DNA of 64,000 nucleotides. It comes from Flavobacterium sp. UGB4466 (GTDB lineage Bacteria > Bacteroidota > Bacteroidia > Flavobacteriales > Flavobacteriaceae). Shown here piece after piece: positions 44,484 to 51,788 of the stretch. The notes beneath the pieces were generated by a model. The model had not been told where the DNA came from and ran no database searches. It saw only the letters and a program-made list of their open reading frames with translations. The position numbers were made by a program, and so were the translations under genes. How positions within the stretch are numbered: position 1 is the stretch's first letter; every line of letters begins with the position of its first letter. The stretch lies in NCBI RefSeq assembly GCF_903469665.1, contig NZ_CAGKLC010000011.1, positions 1 through 64,000 on the forward strand. Reading direction: 5' to 3'.

Positions 44484-46338
44484 ACTACATATATCCCAAA
44501 CTATCGAAAAACTATTGGCTCAGGAAGATACTGACGGCGATAAAAAAATAACGATTGATGATCATGGTCCGAAGCGATTTTTACTGAATGGTGAAGAGGG
44601 AAATTCAATCCTTATTGAAGGAACCTACCAGCTTTCAAACTTATTGCAGGAACTGGCTTTGGCTAAAAAAGAAAATACGGAATTTGCCGAAATCAGTCTC
44701 GATCAAATTGTAGAGGATCCTGTAAAAAGAATCTCCGGAAAAATAAAAAACCTGTATTGGAAAGGGTTAACACGTACGATTGATGCCAATGGGGTGAAAA
44801 AAATACTGGAAGACAATAAAATAGAAAATGCTATTTCGTATTTGTATGTTCCTTTTGGAGATGAAATCGTTTTTGATTATTTCAAAAAACTGGAAGCCGT
44901 AACTCCAAAGTTAAAAGTGGTACAAATGCCGAAACATATTTCACCGGAGTATGTCATGTCGCTCAATCAAAAGCCGGGCATATTGGCTTTGGCACTTCAA
45001 ATTAAAAACAATGAAATTTCGGGAGTTCCCTTTGTAGTTCCCGGCGGAAGGTTTAATGAAATGTATGGCTGGGACAGTTATTTTATTGCCAAAGGACTTT
45101 TAATAGATGATAAAATAGAGCTAGCTCTGGGAATTGCAGAGAATTTTAAATACCAGATTGATCATTACGGAAAAATACTAAATGCGAACCGGAGTTATTA
45201 TTTAACCCGTACGCAGCCTCCGCTTTATACGTCATTGATTATCGATGTTTTGGAAAAATCGAATCCGGATATTTTCTGGATCGAAAGACATTTAAAAACG
45301 GCCATTAAAGAATATCTGACGGTTTGGATGGAAGAAGGCAAAAGACTAACCGCTAATGGGTTGAATAGGTATAAAGCTGAAGGAATTGGACTGCCATTTG
45401 AAGTAGAGGAGGGGCATTTTGATGATATTCTGGAGCAATACGCACCAAAATACAATTTGTCTACCCGCGAATTCGAAAAAAAATATCTGGAAAGAGAAGT
45501 GGTCGATGCTGAACTGGATAAGTATTTTATTCACGACCGAAGCATGCGCGAAAGCGGTCATGACACGACCAACAGACTGGTTGGAATTTGTGCCAATTTA
45601 AATACCGTTGCGATAAATAGTCTGCTTTACAAATACGAAACGGATATTGCCTTTTTGATTAGGAAGTATTTTAAAAACGAATTTCAATATTTTGAAGACC
45701 AGTCTTTTTCAACCGAATATTGGTTTGCGAAAGCAGCTTCAAGAAAGGAAAAAATCAATCAATTGTGCTGGAATTCAGAATATGGATGTTATCTGGATTA
45801 TAATTTTGTAAATGAAGAGCAGCATTTTTTTGAGGCTGCAACTACTTTTTATCCGCTTTGGGCCAAAATAAGCACACCCGAACAAGCTGATATTCTGGTA
45901 AAAAAGACCCTTCCAAAATTTAAAATGAAAGGCGGAATTGCTGGAAGTACCAAAGAATCCATTGCAGCTATAGACGAAAATGCACCAGTACGTCAATGGG
46001 ATTATCCGTTTGGATGGGCACCACATCAAATGCTTTTGTGGGAAGGTTTGCTGAATTATAATTTTAATGAAGAAGCACAGGAAATGGTATACCGCTGGCT
46101 TTGGCTGATTACTAGAAATGCAGTGGATTATAACGGAACCATTCCGGAAAAGTTTGATTTGTCGATCAGCTCGCATAAAATCTTTGCAGAATATGGAAAC
46201 GTCGGAACTGAATTTGATTTTATCCCCGAAGAAGGTTTTGGATGGATGAATGCTTCGTACCAGTATGGTTTAACTATTTTGGAAGAAGATTTAAAACAAA
46301 AATTATCGGACTTGGTTGATCCGGATGTACTTTTTTAG
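44473..46338 (+). CDS. Alpha,alpha-trehalase (GH37), neutral-trehalase-like with Ca-binding loop
   Basis: A 621-residue glycoside hydrolase that splits trehalose into two glucose units. Both trehalase signatures are present: PGGRFNEMYGWDSY (from P190) and QWDYPFGWAP (from Q508); catalytic acid/base positions fit SGHDTTNR and the C-terminal EGFGW. No signal peptide, so cytoplasmic. Residues 19-30, DTDGDKKITIDD, form a canonical EF-hand loop followed by HGPKRF, the arrangement of the calcium-binding region of fungal neutral trehalases (NTH1). I therefore expect calcium-dependent behaviour, by analogy only. Last gene of the locus. Confidence 0.92.
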   Translation: MKFKLHISQTIEKLLAQEDTDGDKKITIDDHGPKRFLLNGEEGNSILIEGTYQLSNLLQELALAKKENTEFAEISLDQIVEDPVKRISGKIKNLYWKGLTRTIDANGVKKILEDNKIENAISYLYVPFGDEIVFDYFKKLEAVTPKLKVVQMPKHISPEYVMSLNQKPGILALALQIKNNEISGVPFVVPGGRFNEMYGWDSYFIAKGLLIDDKIELALGIAENFKYQIDHYGKILNANRSYYLTRTQPPLYTSLIIDVLEKSNPDIFWIERHLKTAIKEYLTVWMEEGKRLTANGLNRYKAEGIGLPFEVEEGHFDDILEQYAPKYNLSTREFEKKYLEREVVDAELDKYFIHDRSMRESGHDTTNRLVGICANLNTVAINSLLYKYETDIAFLIRKYFKNEFQYFEDQSFSTEYWFAKAASRKEKINQLCWNSEYGCYLDYNFVNEEQHFFEAATTFYPLWAKISTPEQADILVKKTLPKFKMKGGIAGSTKESIAAIDENAPVRQWDYPFGWAPHQMLLWEGLLNYNFNEEAQEMVYRWLWLITRNAVDYNGTIPEKFDLSISSHKIFAEYGNVGTEFDFIPEEGFGWMNASYQYGLTILEEDLKQKLSDLVDPDVLF

Positions 46339-46349
46339 TTAAAAGGGGG

Positions 46350-46423
46350 GGGCTTCGACTTCGCTCAGCCGGACACAACGTTATCATTTAAATTATTGTG
46401 TCCGGCTGAGCGAAGTCGAGTGA
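46350..46423. terminator. Large hairpin between convergent trehalase and polyprenyl synthase genes
   Basis: An inverted copy of the 22-base repeat unit (about 46350-46375, GCTTCGACTTCGCTCAGCCG-type) pairs with the first array unit (about 46396-46423) with only one or two mismatches over about 24 bases and a loop of about 20 AT-rich bases. It lacks a classic T-tract but lies at the 3' end of both genes. Confidence 0.55.
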
Positions 46424-46640
46424 TAAGCTTAACGAAGTCAAATGTCATGCTGAGCAAAGTCAAATGTGCGGCTCAGCGAAGTCAACTGTCCGGCTGAGCA
46501 AAGTCGAGTGATAGGCTCAGCGAAGTCAATTGTCCGGTTGAGCGAAGTCGAGTGATAGACTTAACGAAGTCAAATGTCAGGCTGAGCGAAGTCGAATGAT
46601 AGGCTAAGCGAAGTCGAATGTCAGGCTGAGCGAAGTCGAA
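46399..46640. repeat. Tandem array of eleven 22-base repeats
   Basis: Eleven contiguous units of exactly 22 bases, consensus TGTCAGGCTGAGCGAAGTCGAA, with substitutions but no length change: 11 x 22 = 242 bases. Positions 3-5 alternate between TCC/TCA and ATA forms. There are no unique spacers, so it is not CRISPR. Confidence 0.85.
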
Positions 46641-46642
46641 GC

Positions 46643-47617
46643 CTAGACCTTTCTCCCCATTAAGTTCTCCCCAAAAGTACGCAGGATATTTTTCTTTTCA
46701 GCGTTAAGATCCATTTGATCCAGCGTTTCAAAAGCTTTAAACGTATACATTTCAATGGCATCCTGAGTGGCTTTTGAAGCACCGGATTCATTGAAAATTG
46801 CTTTTACAGTAGCTATTTTAGCGGTATTGTCTTCTAATTGTAAACGGAATAATTGCTCTAACTCTGAAGCTTTTTCAGGAGAAGAAAATTCTCTTGCTTT
46901 GAGGTATAAATACGTTTTTTTGTTTTCGATAATGTCTCCTCCAACTTGTTTTCCGAAAGTTTCCGGATCTCCAAAAGCATCCAGATAATCATCCTGAAGC
47001 TGGAAAGCAAGACCTAAATTCAATCCGAAATCATAAATTAAATCACCTTCTTTTTCAGATGTTTTGGCTACGATAGCTCCCATTTTCATGGCAGCAGCAA
47101 CCAGAACGGCCGTTTTATATTCGATCATCTTTAGGTATTCCGGAATCGTAACATCATTTCTTTGTTCAAAGTCAACGTCCCATTGTTGCCCTTCACAAAC
47201 TTCAAGAGCCGTTTTGCTGAATAGTTTTGCTAAGTTTCTGAAAACAATCGGTTCGTATTGTTCAAAATACTGATACGCCAGAATAAGCATGGCATCACCG
47301 GACAAAATTCCGGTATTGAGGTCCCATTTTTCATGAACAGTTTCCTGTCCTCTTCTCAAAGGCGCATCATCCATAATATCGTCATGTACAAGCGAGAAAT
47401 TATGAAAAACTTCCACAGCCATTGCAGCCGGAAGTGCTGTTGTATATGGGGTATTAAAAACTTCTGCAGCCATCAAAGTAAGTACGGGACGGATTCGTTT
47501 TCCGCCGAGGCCCAGAATGTATTCAATGGGTGCGTAAAGATTTTGGGGTTCTTTATGTATGCTTTGGGTTTTTAAATAATGAATAAAAAAATCCTGGTAC
47601 TGACTAATATTGTGCAT
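46643..47617 (-). CDS. Polyprenyl diphosphate synthase (GGPP/farnesyl type)
   Basis: A 324-residue trans-isoprenyl diphosphate synthase. The two Asp-rich Mg-binding motifs are DDIMD (D79-D83) and DDYLD (D209-D213), with GGKRIRP at 39-45 and the K/T region in between. It condenses isopentenyl diphosphate with allylic substrates for quinone, undecaprenol or carotenoid side chains; chain length cannot be set from sequence by eye. I choose ATG 47617 because the longer frame to 47659 contains a -7 box (TATCTTTG at 47651-47644). Its stop lies at the end of the 22-base repeat array. Confidence 0.92.
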   Translation of the reverse strand: MHNISQYQDFFIHYLKTQSIHKEPQNLYAPIEYILGLGGKRIRPVLTLMAAEVFNTPYTTALPAAMAVEVFHNFSLVHDDIMDDAPLRRGQETVHEKWDLNTGILSGDAMLILAYQYFEQYEPIVFRNLAKLFSKTALEVCEGQQWDVDFEQRNDVTIPEYLKMIEYKTAVLVAAAMKMGAIVAKTSEKEGDLIYDFGLNLGLAFQLQDDYLDAFGDPETFGKQVGGDIIENKKTYLYLKAREFSSPEKASELEQLFRLQLEDNTAKIATVKAIFNESGASKATQDAIEMYTFKAFETLDQMDLNAEKKNILRTFGENLMGRKV

Positions 47618-47763
47618 AAAATGAAATTCTGATTTGCGAGGTCCAAAGATACGATTCATTATGAATTATTGCGTTTTTAAAATTTTAAAAGATGGTGGAG
47701 GAATTAGATAGTGGAGGTAATTTGATAATTTGATAATGGGTTTTTGGTGTAAGTGCGGGAGGC

Positions 47764-47828
47764 TTCAACTTCGTTCAGGCTGACATTCACATTGTGATTG
47801 TGTTTGTCGGCCTGAGCGGAGTCGAAGG
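47764..47828. repeat. Hairpin related to the 22-base repeat family
   Basis: CTTCAACTTCGTTCAGGCTGACA and its imperfect inverse TGTCGGCCTGAGCGGAGTCGAAG (each given here as a 23-base arm name only in part: TTCGTTCAGGCTGA and CCTGAGCGGAGTCG) face each other. They are degenerate members of the unit repeated at 46399-46640. The rest of the 47618-47860 gap has no recognised feature. Confidence 0.65.
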
Positions 47829-47868
47829 CGGTTTTGGGCTTGTTTTAAAATTATTTTCAAAAAAACTT

Positions 47869-47947
47869 GGAAACTTTTTTGGTATTCAGAGTTTCCTGTT
47901 TATATTTGCACCGTTAAATGGAAACTTAGGACACTAAAAAAGTTTCC
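47869..47947 (+). promoter_or_regulatory. YceI promoter with two GGAAACT-N14-AGTTTCC operators
   Basis: The promoter is TTG (47879-47881), 19 bases, then TATATTTG (47901-47908), a full Bacteroidota match. Operator 1 spans 47869-47896 and covers the -33 element; operator 2 spans 47920-47947, downstream of the start of transcription. Both have identical 7-bp arms and a 14-base spacer. The same site lies before the TetR gene. Confidence 0.78.
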
Positions 47948-47991
47948 GCGAAGAATTGAGAAATTTATAACCTCAGTAAAAACAGTAATTT

Positions 47992-48513
47992 ATGAAAACA
48001 ACATGGACCTTAGATTCTAGCCAATCAGATGTTTTGATTAAAATGAGACATTCGATTATTGCTTACATGGGAGGAACTACAAATAAATTTGGTGGTTATG
48101 TGAATATTGAAGACAATGAAGTAGAAGATGCATCGGTTGAGTTTTCGCTTGACATTAACAACAAGATTGATAATTTTCAGCAAATTGATACTTATTTACA
48201 ACTTCAGGATTTGTTTGATGTAAACGAACATCCGATTATTAGTTTCAAATCGACTTCGTTTCAAAAAGTAAACAACAATATTAATTTCTTCAAGGGCGAC
48301 TTAACGATTAAAGATGTTACCAAAGTAGTGGAACTTGATGCCGAGTTTATAGGAGTTAATACATACAATGGAGAGAAGAAAGTTGCTTTTGAAATCAAAG
48401 GAGATATTAAGCGTCAGGATTTTGGTTTAGATTACAATTCGTTCAGTCATAATGGAGGTTTGGCTTTAGGAAAAGACATTAAGCTTATTGCAAATTTAGA
48501 GTTTAGCATATAA
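47992..48513 (+). CDS. YceI-family lipid-binding-type protein
   Basis: A 173-residue YceI beta-barrel: TTWTLDSSQSDVLIKMRHSIIAYMGGTTNKFGGYVNIEDN at the start (first motif TWTLDSSQSDVLIKMRHS), a central DLFDVNEHPIISFKSTSF, and KGDLTIKDVTKVVELDAEFIG, all hallmarks of the family, which binds isoprenoids or similar amphiphiles. No signal peptide is visible, so it is cytoplasmic, unlike many YceI proteins. It precedes the tetR-RND genes and shares their operators, so it is probably induced together with the pump. Confidence 0.85.
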   Translation: MKTTWTLDSSQSDVLIKMRHSIIAYMGGTTNKFGGYVNIEDNEVEDASVEFSLDINNKIDNFQQIDTYLQLQDLFDVNEHPIISFKSTSFQKVNNNINFFKGDLTIKDVTKVVELDAEFIGVNTYNGEKKVAFEIKGDIKRQDFGLDYNSFSHNGGLALGKDIKLIANLEFSI

Positions 48514-48560
48514 ATCTTAGAGAATGAAGTAAATTAATGTAAAATTATTACAAATAGTAC

Positions 48561-48600
48561 GGAAACTATTTTCGTGAATTTAGTTTCCTCAGTATATTTG
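48561..48600 (+). promoter_or_regulatory. TetR/RND promoter with operator 3
   Basis: GGAAACT (48561-48567), 14 bases, AGTTTCC (48582-48588), then four bases to the -7 box TATATTTG (48593-48600). The distance from operator to -7 is the same as at the YceI promoter. A good -33 TTG is absent. Confidence 0.75.
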
Positions 48601-48621
48601 TAATACAATTTGAAAATTAAA

Positions 48622-49221
48622 ATGAAAGAGAAAATCATATCAAAAGCAAGCGAGTTGTTTTTAAAACTTGGTTTTAAAAGTGTTACAATGGATGATATTG
48701 CAGGAGAAATGTGTATTTCGAAAAAAACGATCTACAAATATTTCTGTAATAAAGAAGTATTGATTGAAGAGAGCACATCATTAGTTCACAAACAGGTACA
48801 TGAAATAATTGATACGATTGTGGCGAAAGATTATAATGCGATCCATGAGAATTTTGAAATCAGAGAAATGTTTAGAAATATGTTTAAGAATAATACAGAT
48901 ACTTCTCCTATTTATCAATTGAAAAGACACTATCCGGAAATTTACCAAAACATACTTTCGCACGAAATCGATCAGTGCAACCGTTATTTTGGAGTCAATA
49001 TTGAAAAAGGAATCCGTGAAGGATTGTATCGTACGGATATCAATATACCAGTGTATGTGAAATTTTATTACACCTTAATTTTTCATATCAACGAAACTAC
49101 TGTTTCAGAAAGTGAAGCACAAAAAATAGAACTGGAGGCACTGGAATATCACACCAGAGCTATGGCAACAGAAAAAGGAATAGTGGAATTGGAAAAGCAA
49201 CTTAAGAAAATCAAAGTATAA
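48622..49221 (+). CDS. TetR/AcrR-family transcriptional regulator
   Basis: A 199-residue repressor. The N-terminal helix-turn-helix is KSVTMDDIAGEMCISKKTIYKYFCNKEVLI (core MDDIAGEMCISKKTIYKYF), followed by an all-helical ligand-binding domain without recognisable family. I take ATG 48622; an upstream in-frame TTG at 48610 is less likely. It lies between YceI and the RND pump genes in the same direction. The operator upstream of its own gene predicts autoregulation, and the same operator at YceI predicts control of both units. Confidence 0.9.
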   Translation: MKEKIISKASELFLKLGFKSVTMDDIAGEMCISKKTIYKYFCNKEVLIEESTSLVHKQVHEIIDTIVAKDYNAIHENFEIREMFRNMFKNNTDTSPIYQLKRHYPEIYQNILSHEIDQCNRYFGVNIEKGIREGLYRTDINIPVYVKFYYTLIFHINETTVSESEAQKIELEALEYHTRAMATEKGIVELEKQLKKIKV

Positions 49222-49282
49222 TCATCAATCAATAATAGTATGATTTTTTAAATCATCAACACAAACAAATATCTAGCAGCAT

Positions 49283-50617
49283 ATGAAACGAATAGTTCTC
49301 TTTTTTTTGTGTACAATAGGTCTGTCGGCCAGTGCACAAGTCACACGTTTAACCTTAAAAGACGCGCTTACTTATGCGCTTCAAAATAAAGCCGATGCTA
49401 AAAAGGCGAAACTTCAGGTTGAAAACAGTGAATACAAAATACAGGAAATACGCTCAAGAGCTTTGCCTCAAATTTCGGCAAATGGAAATTTAACACACAA
49501 TCCGATCATTCAGACTACCGTAATTGATGGTGCAGGATTTGGTGCACCGGGGACTACGATTCAGGCAGCATTTGGTCAGAAATGGGTTTCGACTGCCGGA
49601 GTTTCTTTAACACAGACCATTTTTGATCAGTCTGTTTTTACAGGATTAAGAGCGGCAAGATCTACCCGTGAGTTCTATCAGATCAACGATCAGTTAACAG
49701 AAGAGCAGGTTATTGAAAGAGTAGCCAATAACTACTATTCTGTTTACGTACAAAAAGAGAGACTTACTTTATTAGACAGTAATTATGTGAATACTACTAA
49801 AGTTCGTGATATCGTAAAAGGACAGTTTGACAATGGTCTGGCTAAAAAGATTGATTTAGATCGTATCATCGTAAAAATGTCAAACATTGATACAGAACGT
49901 CAGCAAATCAAAAATCAGATTACGTTACAGGAAAACGCTTTGAAGTTTTATATGGGAATGCCAATTGAAACTCAAATTGATTTGCCAAAAGAAGAGTTTG
50001 AAGTGGTACCTGCTGCCTTGACAGAACAGCCAAATACTGCAAACAGAACAGAGTACCTGCTTTTGAAAAAACAACAGGAACTTTTAGTATTCAATAAAAA
50101 AGCGGTTGAAGCAGGATATTATCCAACACTTTCCTTAACTGCTGGGTATAACTATATTGGTCAGGGGCCTCAAATGCCCTGGTTTGCAAAACCTTCTCAG
50201 GGAGTGTACTGGTCCGATTTCTCTGCAATTGCCTTAAACTTACATGTGCCGATTTTTACAGGTTTCGGAACTCGTGCAAAAGTAAGACAGGCCGATGTTG
50301 AGCTAAGATCACTTGAGGAAGATATCAAGGATACCAAACTTTCACTTGATCTGGACTATAAAAATGCGATGGCACAAATCGATAACAACCTTGTGACGAT
50401 CACCAATCAAAAAGAAAATATGCGCTTAGCGACAGAAATCTTAAGCAATACAAAAAACAATTACCTTCAGGGATTGGCCTCTTTAACAGACTTGTTAGAT
50501 GCAGAAAATGCCTCTCTTGAAGCACAAAATAATTATACCAGAGCAGTTTTAAATTATAAAATTGCCGAAGTAGCATTAATCAAATCAAAAGGCGAACTTA
50601 AAACTCTTATTAAATAA
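49283..50617 (+). CDS. TolC-family outer-membrane efflux channel
   Basis: A 444-residue protein with a signal peptide (1-19, ending ASAQ) and two repeats of the outer-membrane efflux protein fold (long helices rich in Gln/Asn/Leu, e.g. VENSEYKIQEIRSRALPQIS and AVEAGYYPTLSLTAGYNYIG). The final DAENASLEAQNNYTRAVLNYKIAEVAL is a typical TolC C-terminal helix. It would trimerise into the outer-membrane exit duct of the RND pump encoded just downstream. Confidence 0.92.
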   Translation: MKRIVLFFLCTIGLSASAQVTRLTLKDALTYALQNKADAKKAKLQVENSEYKIQEIRSRALPQISANGNLTHNPIIQTTVIDGAGFGAPGTTIQAAFGQKWVSTAGVSLTQTIFDQSVFTGLRAARSTREFYQINDQLTEEQVIERVANNYYSVYVQKERLTLLDSNYVNTTKVRDIVKGQFDNGLAKKIDLDRIIVKMSNIDTERQQIKNQITLQENALKFYMGMPIETQIDLPKEEFEVVPAALTEQPNTANRTEYLLLKKQQELLVFNKKAVEAGYYPTLSLTAGYNYIGQGPQMPWFAKPSQGVYWSDFSAIALNLHVPIFTGFGTRAKVRQADVELRSLEEDIKDTKLSLDLDYKNAMAQIDNNLVTITNQKENMRLATEILSNTKNNYLQGLASLTDLLDAENASLEAQNNYTRAVLNYKIAEVALIKSKGELKTLIK

Positions 50618-50628
50618 CTAGAAGTACA

Positions 50629-51696
50629 ATGAAGAAAACTATTATAACAATCGTAATCATAATCGCATCTCTGGGCGTGATTGGATATATCTTAAATAAA
50701 AATAAGAAAGAGAACAAGGAAAAGACAGATATCGTAGCAGAAAAGAATGCTGCAGTTTCAGTAAAAGTATCTCCGGTTAAAACAGAAGAAGTTTCACTTG
50801 ATTTCGTAGCAAACGGAAACTTCCAACCGACCCAGCAGTTGACATTCTCTGCTGAGAAATCAGGAAAAGTAATCAGTGTTCTGGCTAAAGAAGGAGACTA
50901 CGTAAGAGTGGGGCAAACTTTATTAACAATGAGAGGAGATGTTATCAATGTTGATGCTCAGACTGCAGAAGCGGCTTATCAAAATGCAAAATCAGATTAC
51001 ATCAGATATGAAAATGCTTTTAAAACCGGAGGAGTTACCAAGCAGCAGGTAGACCAGGCAAAACTGGCTTTAACTAATGCACAGTCGCATTTGACACAAG
51101 CAAAAATCAATGTTGGTGATACCAGAGTAAAAGCTCCAATTAGCGGTTTTATCAATAAAAAATACATCGAGCCGGGATCTATCTTAACCGGAATGCCTGC
51201 AACAGCATTGTTTGATATTGTTAACGTTTCTAAATTAAAATTAGTAGTTACCGTAAACGAAAATCAGGTAGCGAGTTTAAAAACAGGAGATCATATTAAC
51301 GTAACAGCAAGTGTTTATCCGGATAAAAACTTCTCTGGAAAAATTACTTTCATTGCTGCAAAAGCGGATGAATCTTTGAACTTCCCGGTTGAAATCGAAA
51401 TTACAAATAACGTAAACAACGACCTGAAAGCTGGTATGTACGGAACTGCAAACTTTGCATCGAAACAACAAAAACAACACCTTATGGTTGTACCTAGAAA
51501 TGCATTCGTAGGAAGTGTGAGCAGTAACCAAATTTTCGTAGTAGAAAAAGGTATTGCAAAATTAAGAAAAGTAACTGCCGGAAGAATTTTGGGTGATAAA
51601 GTAGAAATCATCAACGGATTAACTGATGGAGAAACTGTAATTGTAACGGGTCAAATCAACCTGCAAGACGGTAACACAGTAGAAATTATTAAATAA
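50629..51696 (+). CDS. RND efflux periplasmic adaptor protein
   Basis: A 355-residue membrane-fusion protein. An N-terminal membrane anchor (about 5-22) is followed by a barrel-sandwich hybrid half-motif SAEKSGKVISVLAKEGDYVRVGQTLLTM, a coiled-coil hairpin (about 95-145), the second half-motif DTRVKAPISGFINKKYIEPGSIL and beta-barrel/membrane-proximal domains. It links the inner-membrane pump to the TolC-like channel. Starts 11 bases after the channel gene. Confidence 0.93.
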   Translation: MKKTIITIVIIIASLGVIGYILNKNKKENKEKTDIVAEKNAAVSVKVSPVKTEEVSLDFVANGNFQPTQQLTFSAEKSGKVISVLAKEGDYVRVGQTLLTMRGDVINVDAQTAEAAYQNAKSDYIRYENAFKTGGVTKQQVDQAKLALTNAQSHLTQAKINVGDTRVKAPISGFINKKYIEPGSILTGMPATALFDIVNVSKLKLVVTVNENQVASLKTGDHINVTASVYPDKNFSGKITFIAAKADESLNFPVEIEITNNVNNDLKAGMYGTANFASKQQKQHLMVVPRNAFVGSVSSNQIFVVEKGIAKLRKVTAGRILGDKVEIINGLTDGETVIVTGQINLQDGNTVEIIK

Positions 51697-51703
51697 TTAT
51701 TGG

Positions 51704-51786
51704 CTTTAAGCCTTAAGCAATACGCTTTAAGCCGTTTAACAAGAGCCTAAAGCCTATAGCTTACAGCCTATAGCATAAAGCAAAAT
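51704..51786. repeat. Heptad-periodic repeat between adaptor and permease genes
   Basis: Units of seven bases beginning GC (GCTTTAA, GCCTTAA, GCAATAC, GCCTAAA, GCCTATA, GCTTACA, GCATAAA) fill the gap, with one interruption in the middle. No gene is present. Confidence 0.8.
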
Positions 51787-51788
51787 AT

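Noticed and set aside
46399..46640. CRISPR-like regular array
   Set aside because: The 22-base units are contiguous and degenerate with no unique spacers; no cas genes are nearby.
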